NCBI GenBank assembly: GCA_019347715.1 | Contig: JAHWKU010000008.1 | Span: 1 to 64,000, forward strand | Direction: 5' to 3' | Origin: Actinomycetota bacterium | GTDB lineage: Bacteria; Actinomycetota; CADDZG01; JAHWKV01 | DNA: 64,000 bases | In this document: positions 1 through 7,887 of the stretch, one piece after another | Numbering within the stretch: the first letter of the stretch is position 1 | Layout of the letters: each line of letters begins with the position of its first letter | Program-made: the position numbers and the translations under genes | The notes under the pieces: model-generated | Told to the model about the DNA's origin: nothing | The model's database searches: none | The model's input: the letters and a program-made list of their open reading frames with translations, nothing else

Positions 1-293
1 AGTCGATCCGTTAGGAATCGCTCGATCGCAGAATGGATGTCCTCGTCCGACGCATCAAAAACGAACCGGTCTTCCTGAAAAAGAGATGCTGCCTCGTCGA
101 GAGCTCCTTGTATCGACTGAAGTTCGTCGTTCGTTAGTAACCCTGCTCGATGAAGAGCCGCAGCATGCGCGCGGGTGGAGTCGAGATCCTGCCTCCACAT
201 CCTCGCGTCGAAGTGCAGAGATGAGGAAAAGCCGGCCGTCTCGGAAGCCGGCGGTTTCGAAAACCGGCCTCCCCAGAGCGATTCGTTCGTCAT
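1..293 (-). CDS. argH: Argininosuccinate lyase, N-terminal part (cut by window edge)
   Basis: ArgH splits argininosuccinate into arginine and fumarate, the last step of arginine synthesis, in the cytoplasm. Only the first 97 codons are present. The protein begins MTNESLWGGRFS, and the LWGGRFS segment (residues 6-12) is the family N-terminal signature. It continues into the helical region with FDARMWRQDL and a SDEDIHSAIE segment typical of the family. The ATG at 293 shares four bases (ATGA) with the argG stop codon, so this is the last visible gene of the arg operon. The reading frame is open to the window edge; there is no sign of decay. Confidence 0.93.
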   Translation of the reverse strand, partial: MTNESLWGGRFSKPPASETAGFSSSLHFDARMWRQDLDSTRAHAAALHRAGLLTNDELQSIQGALDEAASLFQEDRFVFDASDEDIHSAIERFLTDR

Positions 294-1492
294 GGATTCA
301 GCTTTTGCTTGGTCCGCGCCCAGATCTTGAGCGGAAGCCCCCACAGTTTCACGAAGCCCTCGGCAGCCGAATGATCGAAAGAGTCTTCCTTGTCATAGGT
401 CGCAACTGAATAGTCGTATAGCGACCCCGAACTCTCCCTGCCGACGACTCGCGCGTTGCCGGGTTCGAAGCGAAGCCTGACAGTTCCGATTACGTGCTTG
501 GCGGTTTCGGTCATGAACGCGTCCATGGCTTCCCGAAGCGGCGAGTACCAGAGACCTTCGTAAATGAGCTGGGCGTAGCGTTGCTCGAGCACTCTCTTGA
601 GTCTCAGGACCTCCCGATCCAAGGTCAGCTCCTCCAGGTCGGCGTGTGCCGTGATGAGAGCGAGGGCGCCGGGGACCTCGTAGATCTCCCTCGACTTGAT
701 CCCGACCACGCGGTCCTCGATCATGTCGACACGCCCATAACCAAATGCTCCAGCAACCTTCTCAACCGCCCGGATCAAAGCGGGGAGGCCTATCGCTTCA
801 CCGTCGAGCGAAACAGGGACTCCGCGCTCGAAGCCGATCTCTAGATAAACAGGCTCGTCCGGAGCGTCGAACGGATCGGCAGTCCTCTCCCAGATGTCGG
901 CGGGCGGCTCGACCATCGGATCCTCGAGGATCCCGCATTCGATGGTTCTGCCCCAGAGGTTCTCGTCTATCGAGTAGGGGGCCGCAGGACCCACTGGAAT
1001 CGGAAGTCCGGCCTCCATACCGTACGAGATGGCATCTTCGCGAGTCATTCCCCACTCGCGGATGGGGGCAAGAACGGTCAGCTCCGGAGCAATGGCCGCC
1101 AGGGACACTTCGAACCTGACCTGATCGTTGCCTTTCCCGGTGCACCCGTGCGCTACATATGCCGCTCCATGCTGGGCAGCAGCCTCTGCAAGATGCTTCG
1201 AGATGAGAGGACGAGAAAGTGCCGACACTAGGGGATATTTCTGCTGGTAAAGAGCATTGGCGTGCAGGGATGGGACGACAAAGTCAGATGCGAACTCATC
1301 CACCGCATCAACCATGACGGCATCGATCGCTCCCGACTTCATGGCTCTTTCTCGGATCGCTTCGAGATCTCCGGCCTGCCCAACATCGACTCCGACGGCG
1401 ACCACATCCAGGCCCTTGTTGTCCTTGAGCCACCGGACCGCGACCGTGGTGTCCAGCCCACCTGAATACGCGAGAACGACTTTCTCCGTCAA
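290..1492 (-). CDS. argG: Argininosuccinate synthase
   Basis: ArgG joins citrulline and aspartate with ATP to give argininosuccinate. The 400-residue product has the family length. The ATP-binding PP-loop is at residues 8-15 (AYSGGLDT), followed by the conserved HGCTGKGNDQVRFE segment near residue 115. The start is a TTG at 1492 that overlaps the argR stop as TTGA; it places the AYSGG loop at the usual distance from the N-terminus and no better start exists. The gene is translationally coupled to argR upstream and argH downstream. Confidence 0.96.
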   Translation of the reverse strand: MTEKVVLAYSGGLDTTVAVRWLKDNKGLDVVAVGVDVGQAGDLEAIRERAMKSGAIDAVMVDAVDEFASDFVVPSLHANALYQQKYPLVSALSRPLISKHLAEAAAQHGAAYVAHGCTGKGNDQVRFEVSLAAIAPELTVLAPIREWGMTREDAISYGMEAGLPIPVGPAAPYSIDENLWGRTIECGILEDPMVEPPADIWERTADPFDAPDEPVYLEIGFERGVPVSLDGEAIGLPALIRAVEKVAGAFGYGRVDMIEDRVVGIKSREIYEVPGALALITAHADLEELTLDREVLRLKRVLEQRYAQLIYEGLWYSPLREAMDAFMTETAKHVIGTVRLRFEPGNARVVGRESSGSLYDYSVATYDKEDSFDHSAAEGFVKLWGLPLKIWARTKQKLNP

Positions 1493-1950
1493 AGCGTCAT
1501 CATCTCCGCGAGCGATCTCAATCTCTTCTCCACCCGTCTTGCGAGTACGCCCTGCTTTGCAACGACGAGAACGGTGTCGTCCCCTGCAACGGTGCCGGCA
1601 ATGCCATCGATCCCAGCGCGATCGATGGCGGATGCAACCATATGTGCGTGACCGGGAGGAGTTCTCACCAGAACTAGGTTTCCGCTCGTCTCGAAGCTCA
1701 GGACGGAATCGGTAAGCAACCGCCTGAGAGCATCGCCACTGGGGACGTTCTGAGGATCCTCCGGAAGGGCGTATGCAACCTTCCCGTTACGTCTTACCTT
1801 GATCGCCCCGAGTTCCTCCAGATCGCGCGACACGGTCGCCTGGGTCGCAGAGAATCCTCCGGCACGTAACAGCTTTACGAGCTGATTCTGGTTCGTGATC
1901 GGCCTCTCCCTGATCATCTGAACTATCCTGCGCTGCCTGCCGGCCTTCAT
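1489..1950 (-). CDS. argR: Arginine repressor ArgR
   Basis: ArgR is the arginine-sensing hexameric repressor of arginine biosynthesis. The 153-residue protein has the two expected parts: an N-terminal winged helix with TQATVSRDL at residues 36-44 (recognition helix) and a C-terminal oligomerisation and arginine-binding domain with GTVAGDDT at 119-126, whose aspartates bind arginine in characterised family members. The ATG at 1950 overlaps the argF stop as ATGA, so a longer upstream reading is not needed. The repressor is encoded inside the operon it probably controls, which suggests autoregulation through the ARG boxes at 7179-7216. Confidence 0.96.
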   Translation of the reverse strand: MKAGRQRRIVQMIRERPITNQNQLVKLLRAGGFSATQATVSRDLEELGAIKVRRNGKVAYALPEDPQNVPSGDALRRLLTDSVLSFETSGNLVLVRTPPGHAHMVASAIDRAGIDGIAGTVAGDDTVLVVAKQGVLARRVEKRLRSLAEMMTL

Positions 1951-2876
1951 GGAAGTTCCTTCAGGAGCCACTCGACCAGTGCCTTCTGAGTGTGCAGACG
2001 GTTTTCGGCCTGGTCCCAAACCGCAGATGCAGGTCCATCGATCACCTCTGCGGAGATCTCCTCGCCGCGGTGTGCCGGAAGACAGTGCATGACGATCGCT
2101 CCAGCAGCGGCCCGGGCAAGAAGAGTCTCATCAAGCTGAAACCCCTTGAAGGACTTGAGCCTCTTTGCGTGTTCCGCTTCCTGTCCCATTGAAGCCCACA
2201 CGTCGGTGTATAGGACGTGGGCCCCTTCACACGCTTCTAGAGGATCGGGGGTGGTGAGGATTTTCGTCCCCGTTTCCTCGCCGATCGAGATCGATCTCTC
2301 CACGAGCGGTTCGATCGGTTCGAATCCCTCCGGGCAGACCGCGGTAACGCTGCCGAGGCCGGCCTTGGCGCCGGCAAGAAGAAGCGAATGGCAAACGTTG
2401 TTGCCGTCGCCGAGATAGACGAATCTCACATCAGACGGCCTATCGAAGCGCTCCGCGACCGTCATGACATCGGCCAGAGCCTGGCATGGGTGTTCCAGGT
2501 CACTGAGCGCATTGATCACCGGTATCGTCGAGCTCTCCGCCAGGCCTTCCAGCCTGTCCTGGCCATAGGTCCTTACCACCAGCGCATCCAAGTATCTGGA
2601 AAGGACCCGGCCGGTGTCCTCGAGAGTCTCTCCCCGGCCGAGCTGCATCTCGTCGCTTCGAAGGATTACGGGATGGCCGCCCATCTCTGTCACCGCCACC
2701 TCGAATGAGATCCGCGTTCGCGTTGACGGCTTCTCGAAAATCATCCCGATGGATTTCCCGGCCAGGCTCTTGCGGTGCCTGGTACGCGACCCCTTTAGCT
2801 GGCGCGCTCTCGCTATCAGCGCCTTCTGTTCGCTCGACGTGATGTCGTCGGAGGAAAGAAAGTGGCGTGGGTTCAT
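1947..2876 (-). CDS. argF: Ornithine carbamoyltransferase
   Basis: ArgF makes citrulline from ornithine and carbamoyl phosphate. The 309-residue product carries the carbamoyl-phosphate-binding STRTR motif at residues 51-55, HPCQ at 129-132, and the ornithine-site HCLPAHRG at 264-271. Length and motif order match anabolic OTCases. The ATG at 2876 overlaps the argD stop as ATGA. Its carbamoyl phosphate would come from carAB at 30969-35487 in the same window. Confidence 0.96.
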   Translation of the reverse strand: MNPRHFLSSDDITSSEQKALIARARQLKGSRTRHRKSLAGKSIGMIFEKPSTRTRISFEVAVTEMGGHPVILRSDEMQLGRGETLEDTGRVLSRYLDALVVRTYGQDRLEGLAESSTIPVINALSDLEHPCQALADVMTVAERFDRPSDVRFVYLGDGNNVCHSLLLAGAKAGLGSVTAVCPEGFEPIEPLVERSISIGEETGTKILTTPDPLEACEGAHVLYTDVWASMGQEAEHAKRLKSFKGFQLDETLLARAAAGAIVMHCLPAHRGEEISAEVIDGPASAVWDQAENRLHTQKALVEWLLKELP

Positions 2877-4090
2877 GAAGAGACCTCATTGCCGTCGAAC
2901 TTAGAGAGCACCTCTGAGAGGATCGACACGGCTTGGGTGCACTGCTCTTCTTCAGCAATAAGAGGAGGGCACAATCGCAGCGTCGAGGGGCCGACGTCGT
3001 TGATCAACAAACCTTGCTCGAGGCAATCCTCCGCCACTTTTCTCGCGAAGTCCCCCGAAAGCTGGACTGCCAGCAGGAGACCCTTGCCCCGGACCCCGGT
3101 CACGGAGGAATGAGATCCGTTGAGTCCATCGAGGAGAACGCCGAGGTACTTTCCGATCTCTTTCGCCCTTGGGACGAGCCCTTCGCTTTCGAGCGTATCC
3201 AAAACGGCCAACGCAGCTGCACAGACAATGGGCCCGCCCCCGAGGGTGGTCGCATGATCTCCCGGCTCGAACGCCTCGGCATGGTCGCCTCGCGCGACGC
3301 AAGCCCCTATCGGCAAGCCGTTGGCCAACGCCTTCGCAAGAGTGATGACATCGGGCACGGCACCCGATTCTTGAAAACCGAACCACTCACCCGTTCGTCC
3401 GAGGCCGGTCTGCACTTCGTCCGCGATGAACCCGAGATCGTGCGCGTCACAGATCTTCCGCACCCCGGGCAGATAATCGGGAGAAGGGACGACGACTCCG
3501 CCCTCGCCCTGAATAGGTTCGAGCAGAACCGAGCACACCGAGTCGTTGACGGCTTCCTCGAGCGCCGGCAAGTCATCGTAGGAGACATGCCGAAACCCGG
3601 GCGGGAGAGGAGTGAACGGCTCCCACTTCTTCGGCTGCCCAGTGGCGGCAAGCGTCTCGAGAGTTCTGCCGTGAAAGGAGTCAAAGGCAGCGATCGTTTC
3701 GAATCGGCCCTGGCCGAACTCGAGACGCGACCGCTTTCTCACCAGCTTGATCGCGCATTCATTCGCCTCGGCCCCCGAGTTGCAAAAGAAGACCCTTCCG
3801 TCTTCCCAGCCGAGAAGATCGCATAGCTTCTCAGCCAGCCGCGCCATCGGCTCCGTGTAATAGAGATTGGACACATGGGCCAGACGTGTGACCTGTGAGG
3901 AAACGGCCTCGGTGACTTTGGGATGAGAGTGCCCCAGTGAAACCACGGCGATCCCGGCTACGAAATCCAGATATTTCTTTCCGGATGCGTCGTAAAGGTA
4001 CATCCCGCTGCCGTCCACGAAAGTTGCCGGGTAGCGGCGATACGTATTCATCACGTGGGAATCCGAGAGACTCTTCACATCGGCACTCAT
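2873..4090 (-). CDS. argD: Acetylornithine aminotransferase
   Basis: ArgD is a PLP-dependent class III aminotransferase that converts N-acetylglutamate semialdehyde to N-acetylornithine. The 405-residue product shows the NSGAEANE segment (residues 104-111), the cofactor-binding ADEVQTG (223-229, D224) and the Schiff-base lysine K253 in LAKALANGLP. The ATG at 4090 overlaps the argB stop as ATGA. Related enzymes can also serve in lysine or succinyl-ornithine pathways, but the operon position fixes the arginine role. Confidence 0.95.
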   Translation of the reverse strand: MSADVKSLSDSHVMNTYRRYPATFVDGSGMYLYDASGKKYLDFVAGIAVVSLGHSHPKVTEAVSSQVTRLAHVSNLYYTEPMARLAEKLCDLLGWEDGRVFFCNSGAEANECAIKLVRKRSRLEFGQGRFETIAAFDSFHGRTLETLAATGQPKKWEPFTPLPPGFRHVSYDDLPALEEAVNDSVCSVLLEPIQGEGGVVVPSPDYLPGVRKICDAHDLGFIADEVQTGLGRTGEWFGFQESGAVPDVITLAKALANGLPIGACVARGDHAEAFEPGDHATTLGGGPIVCAAALAVLDTLESEGLVPRAKEIGKYLGVLLDGLNGSHSSVTGVRGKGLLLAVQLSGDFARKVAEDCLEQGLLINDVGPSTLRLCPPLIAEEEQCTQAVSILSEVLSKFDGNEVSS

Positions 4091-4956
4091 GCAGTCACCA
4101 TCGTACCGATGCCCTCGTCGGTGAACACTTCGAGGAGCAATGCGTGCTTCACGCGTCCATCCAGGATGTGAGCCTGAGGCACACCATCCTTGATGGCCGA
4201 GACCGCGCTGGCTATCTTGGGAATCATTCCCTCGGACAAGACTCCATCTGCGAGAAGTTTCGCCAGTTGGTCGGCGGTGGTCTCGGAGATAAGCGACCCT
4301 TCGTCTCCCAGATCTCGGTAGAGACCGGGAACGTTTGTCAGGAAGACGATCTTCTGGGCAGCAAGAGCTCCGGCAATGGCACCGGCAGCCACGTCGGCGT
4401 TGATGTTGTATGAGCCATCGGGGCCCGTTGCGACGGGAGCTACGACCGGAACGAAATCGCTCGAGATCAGACCGTTCACGATCGCAGGTTCGATCTTCTC
4501 CACCTCTCCAACAAACCCGAGGTCTTCCCCTACGCTGCCCAAGGCCTTCCTGGCGGTGATCAGATTGCCGTCTTCGCCCGAGATCCCAGCAGCCAAAACA
4601 CCTTGCGCATTGAGCGTTGTCACGATCCGCTTGTTGATCTGTCCCAGCAGAACCATCTTCACTATCTCCATCGTCTCGTGATCGGTCACTCTCTGACCCC
4701 CGACGAAGACCGCTTTCTTCCCGAGCTTGCCCATGGCATCCGATATTTGGGGCCCCCCGCCGTGGACCACTACCGGATTGATCCCTACGAATTTCATGAG
4801 CGCAACATCCGTGGCCAAAGCCCCCAGGAGATCATCGTCCTCAAGAGTCTCTCCGCCCATCTTTATGACGACGGTCTTTCCTGCCCACGTTCGTATGTAA
4901 GGAAGGGATTCGACCAGCACCGTGGCCTTGGCGAGCGCCTCTTCGATCCTGGTCAT
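4087..4956 (-). CDS. argB: Acetylglutamate kinase
   Basis: ArgB phosphorylates N-acetylglutamate and is often the arginine-inhibited step. The 289-residue protein has the nucleotide-site KMGG at residues 32-35 and the substrate glycine loop HGGGPQ at 65-70. The start chosen is the ATG at 4956, giving MTRIEEALAKA; it overlaps the argJ stop as ATGA. An N-terminal helix of about 20 residues precedes the first strand. Such a helix is found in arginine-sensitive hexameric kinases, so feedback inhibition is plausible but not proven. Confidence 0.95.
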   Translation of the reverse strand: MTRIEEALAKATVLVESLPYIRTWAGKTVVIKMGGETLEDDDLLGALATDVALMKFVGINPVVVHGGGPQISDAMGKLGKKAVFVGGQRVTDHETMEIVKMVLLGQINKRIVTTLNAQGVLAAGISGEDGNLITARKALGSVGEDLGFVGEVEKIEPAIVNGLISSDFVPVVAPVATGPDGSYNINADVAAGAIAGALAAQKIVFLTNVPGLYRDLGDEGSLISETTADQLAKLLADGVLSEGMIPKIASAVSAIKDGVPQAHILDGRVKHALLLEVFTDEGIGTMVTA

Positions 4957-6152
4957 GTCTCGTAGTGAGCGTTCAGCTTGACGTACTCGGGTGACAGATC
5001 GGTCGTGAGGATCTCCGCGATGCCGGTTCCAAGGAAGAGGTCGCAAACGATCGTCACCTCCGGCTCGTGAACGAGCGAGCCCCTCAGTCTGCGAAGAGTC
5101 TCGGGGGCCGCCGGAGTCCCCTCACTCAAAAGGTCAACACCGTTCAATGAGATCGTCAGCTTCTCGAATTCGAACTCAACACCGGCGTTTCCTATCGCGG
5201 CGGCGATGCGGCCCCAGTTGGGATCGTTTCCATAAAGAGCGGTCTTTACCAGAGAGGACTCTGCGATCGAGCGCGCGGCGGCCCTGGCATCCTCCTCGTG
5301 CACGGCTCCTCTTACCCTCACTCGTACGAACTTGGTGGCACCTTCTCCATCTGCAACGATCTGCTCCGCCAGCGAGCGGCTCACCATATGCATGGCGATG
5401 ACCAGGTCGTCGATCGACGCCTCCACTCCGGATGCGCCGTTGGCGAACGCGAGAACGGTGTCGTTGGTGCTCTTGTCTCCGTCGATCGTCACCGAGTTGA
5501 ACGTAACCTCTACTATCTCGGACAAGGCGCTCTGAAGGGCTCGCGAATCGACCACTGCATCGGTGGTGATGAATGCAAGCATCGTCGCCATATTTGGGGC
5601 GATCATTCCGGCCCCCTTACAGATCCCACCGAGTCTCCAGCCGTCGGAGTGCTCTACCGCCGATCGCTTGGGTTTCGTATCGGTCGTCATGATCGCCTTC
5701 ATCACAGCTTCATCGTCGTCCGAGAGATCTGCTGCGGCCGCTGCGATCCCGGCGCGGACTTTATCCATCGGCAGAAGAGATCCGATCAGCCCGGTGGAGC
5801 ACACCAGGATCGACCCGGGCGCCGCTCCGAGTGCGCTGGCAGCCTGGTCCGCCATCTCTACGGCGTCGGCATATCCCTGTTTTCCGGTGCATGCATTCGC
5901 GCACCCCGAGTTCACGACCACTCCCCGGGCGTTGCCGGATGCTGCCAGTTCCTTCGAGACGATCACGGGTGCAGCAGCAGCTCGATTCGTCGTGAAGGTG
6001 CCTGCGACCGACGCATCTGCGTCCGAGACTATTAGTGCCAGGTCGGGGTTCCCGGAAGCCTTGATGCCAGCCACGACACCTGCAGAACGGAATCCCTGAG
6101 GGACGCAGACGCCCCCGGTCCTCACGATTGCGAGTTTCGATTGCGAGCTCAC
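4953..6152 (-). CDS. argJ: Glutamate N-acetyltransferase / ornithine acetyltransferase
   Basis: ArgJ recycles the acetyl group from N-acetylornithine to glutamate and, in bifunctional forms, also makes acetylglutamate from acetyl-CoA. The 399-residue precursor cleaves itself between Ala and Thr in NMATMLAF; T190 becomes the N-terminal nucleophile of the beta chain. The start is a GTG at 6152 that overlaps the argC stop as GTGA and gives MSSQSKLAIVRTGG. No argA or argE is seen in the window, which fits the acetyl-recycling pathway. Confidence 0.95.
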   Translation of the reverse strand: MSSQSKLAIVRTGGVCVPQGFRSAGVVAGIKASGNPDLALIVSDADASVAGTFTTNRAAAAPVIVSKELAASGNARGVVVNSGCANACTGKQGYADAVEMADQAASALGAAPGSILVCSTGLIGSLLPMDKVRAGIAAAAADLSDDDEAVMKAIMTTDTKPKRSAVEHSDGWRLGGICKGAGMIAPNMATMLAFITTDAVVDSRALQSALSEIVEVTFNSVTIDGDKSTNDTVLAFANGASGVEASIDDLVIAMHMVSRSLAEQIVADGEGATKFVRVRVRGAVHEEDARAAARSIAESSLVKTALYGNDPNWGRIAAAIGNAGVEFEFEKLTISLNGVDLLSEGTPAAPETLRRLRGSLVHEPEVTIVCDLFLGTGIAEILTTDLSPEYVKLNAHYET

Positions 6153-7180
6153 GTCACCATTCCTGCAACGTCCAGCGCGGTGTTCTCGGGGAGACCTAGC
6201 ATCAGGTTGGCGTTCTGTATTGCCTGTCCAGCCGCCCCCTTGCCCAGGTTGTCGATGGCGCACATCGCGATCACCCTTGATGTCCTGTCGTCGATGCGCG
6301 CTGCAATCTCTGCGAAGTTCGAACCGGAGACCCTCTTCGTTTCCGGCAACGATGAATGACCCAGCACGGTGATGAAGTGCTCCTGCCCATAGCGGGTGTG
6401 GTAGAGATCCTCCAGGTCTGTGGAAGAAAGAGGTTGTCGCAGTTGTGCGATGCAAGTAGCCAGGATGCCGCGGTTCATCGGCACGAGATGAGGGATGAAG
6501 CTCACGGTGATCTGCGAGCCGGCAAGGTAGGTCAGCTCCTGCTCTATCTCCGCGATGTGTTTGTGCCCGGTGACTGAGTACGGTCTCGAGTTCTCATTGG
6601 CGGAGACGAAGTCGAACCCCTCTCCGCCGGCGCGTCCGGCTCCAGAGACTCCCGACTTGGCATCTATGTGAATCGAGGACGGCTCGATGAGCGCAGCCTC
6701 TGCGATCGGCGCCAAAGCAAGGAGTGCGGCTGCCGCGTAGCAGCCTGGGTTGGCTACTTTGGAACAGTCGCGGATCTCATTGCGATGGATCTCCGTAAGT
6801 CCGTAAGTCCAGTCATCGAGGGCCTGGGGATGCCGGTGGGCCTCGCCGTACCAGACGGGATAGGCAGCGGCATCTTTGAGACGAAAGTCCCCGGCCAGAT
6901 CCACCACCTTGGCCTGGTAGTCACCGAACAGCTCCATGCTGTGGGTGTGAGGAAGCGACGAAAAAACGATGTCGGGCTCCAACCCAAGAGCGTCATCGAA
7001 CGAGGAGAACACCATTCCCGCGTAAGAGGGCATTGAGGGGTAGAAGTCGGCCAGGGGTATCCCCACCCGCGATGCAGCGCCGGCCGCTACCACATCGATC
7101 CCTGGGTGCGATGACAGGAAGCGCAGGACTTCCGCCCCCGCGAAGCCAGAAGCCCCGAGCACCACGGCTCTCGATCCCAT
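6149..7180 (-). CDS. argC: N-acetyl-gamma-glutamyl-phosphate reductase
   Basis: ArgC reduces N-acetylglutamyl phosphate with NADPH to the semialdehyde. The 343-residue product has the dinucleotide-binding GASGFAGAE at residues 9-17 and the catalytic cysteine C147 in ANPGCY. It is the first gene of the arg operon. Its ATG at 7180 has no Shine-Dalgarno sequence. Instead TATAAA ends exactly six bases upstream, so the mRNA may be leaderless. Two ARG-box-like palindromes cover the promoter. Confidence 0.96.
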   Translation of the reverse strand: MGSRAVVLGASGFAGAEVLRFLSSHPGIDVVAAGAASRVGIPLADFYPSMPSYAGMVFSSFDDALGLEPDIVFSSLPHTHSMELFGDYQAKVVDLAGDFRLKDAAAYPVWYGEAHRHPQALDDWTYGLTEIHRNEIRDCSKVANPGCYAAAALLALAPIAEAALIEPSSIHIDAKSGVSGAGRAGGEGFDFVSANENSRPYSVTGHKHIAEIEQELTYLAGSQITVSFIPHLVPMNRGILATCIAQLRQPLSSTDLEDLYHTRYGQEHFITVLGHSSLPETKRVSGSNFAEIAARIDDRTSRVIAMCAIDNLGKGAAGQAIQNANLMLGLPENTALDVAGMVT

Positions 7181-7216
7181 TTAATATTTATACAGCCGAA
7201 TGCATAGGCATGCAAG
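7179..7216 (-). promoter_or_regulatory. arg operon promoter with tandem ARG boxes
   Basis: On the minus strand a -35-like TTGCAT (7215-7210), a 17-base spacer and TATAAA (7192-7187) precede the argC ATG by six bases. Two imperfect palindromes overlap this promoter. Box 1 is TGCAT-N4-ATGCA (7214-7201) and box 2 is TGTAT-N4-ATTAA (7194-7181). Their centres are 20 bp apart. This matches the two-box layout of ArgR operators, and box 1 resembles Streptomyces ARG boxes. ArgR binding here is inferred from the layout and from argR in the operon. Confidence 0.75.
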
Positions 7217-7245
7217 TGCTCAGCCTAAGACGAGACCCATCACGA

Positions 7246-7257
7246 TAGATTGGTCCG
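7246..7257 (+). promoter_or_regulatory. Putative leaderless promoter -10 of the divergent gene
   Basis: TAGATT at 7246-7251 is followed by exactly six bases and then the ATG at 7258. There is no Shine-Dalgarno sequence. The spacing would put the transcription start on the A of the ATG. No convincing -35 is visible. Confidence 0.45.
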
Positions 7258-7668
7258 ATGCAGGCCGAGTTCGCATTCATCGCAGAAGCCGCCGATGCCC
7301 AAAACGGGTTGTTCTATGTCGTGCGCGGGGGCACCGACATATGGAATACGCCCGCCGAGGCGAAGTTCCCCTTTTCGATTGGCCCTATGTCATTCATCGT
7401 GAGACTCACGGGAGATCCATCCGAGGTCGGCAACAAGGTCGTCCTTCGCTCGACTGTGGTTGATGCCGACGGCCGGTCTCTCGGGGTGGAAGGAGAAGGC
7501 GAGATTGAGCTCTCGGCCCACCCTCTCGACCGCACCAGGGCCGGCAGCGCGCTAATACATTTTAGGCTCGGGTTTCAGGTCCCATCACCGGGCGCGTACT
7601 TCTTCGAGGTCCACGGGACGGCAGGACGGCTGTGCCAGGTCCCATTCTGGGTGCTGCAGGGATCCTGA
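7258..7668 (+). CDS. Conserved hypothetical protein, DUF6941-like
   Basis: This 136-residue protein of unknown function is divergent from argC. Its opening MQAEFAFIAEAADAQNGLFY followed by VRGGTDIW resembles the DUF6941 family, predicted all-beta proteins that open with a W/AEF-type strand and a GGG/GGT turn. It has no signal peptide or membrane segment. The C-terminal half (residues 95-134) is a second beta stretch ending in CQVPFWVLQG. The start is supported by the -10-like TAGATT six bases upstream and by frame conservation. It shares an intergenic space with the ARG boxes, so ArgR could affect it, but nothing shows this. Family assignment is from memory of the motif and is moderate. Confidence 0.7.
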   Translation: MQAEFAFIAEAADAQNGLFYVVRGGTDIWNTPAEAKFPFSIGPMSFIVRLTGDPSEVGNKVVLRSTVVDADGRSLGVEGEGEIELSAHPLDRTRAGSALIHFRLGFQVPSPGAYFFEVHGTAGRLCQVPFWVLQGS

Positions 7669-7887
7669 CTCTTAGCTGACCGAAGTTACGCCGGCGATGC
7701 TTGCAGCTGAAGGCTCCAAACTTGAGTTGTCTCGTTTTGCGGTTCCCTGCGCTGAGCGCGTTTGCGACGCCATCTCGAAGCAAAGACCGGAAGTAAGAAT
7801 ATGAAGAGCATGGCTATTCTTCGGCCTTCGAGATCCCCGGGCGCATGGCCAAACCGGACCATTTGAAGGGTCTGGATGTGACTAGTC
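7669..7887. other. Convergent intergenic region, 219 bp
   Basis: This space separates the end of the plus-strand gene at 7668 from the end of pheT at 7888. It contains a 7-bp inverted repeat, AAGAATA (7795-7801) and TATTCTT (7815-7821). Neither arm is followed by a T-run, so a terminator function is only a guess. No RNA gene is recognised. Confidence 0.4.

Noticed and set aside
2933..3826. 297-codon plus-strand open frame opposite argD
   Set aside because: It lies wholly antisense to argD, has a composition typical of the complementary frame of a GC-rich gene, and shows no motif.
5298..6035. 245-codon plus-strand open frame opposite argJ
   Set aside because: It is antisense to a well-supported gene with intact catalytic motifs; the translation is Arg/His/Cys-rich without any domain.
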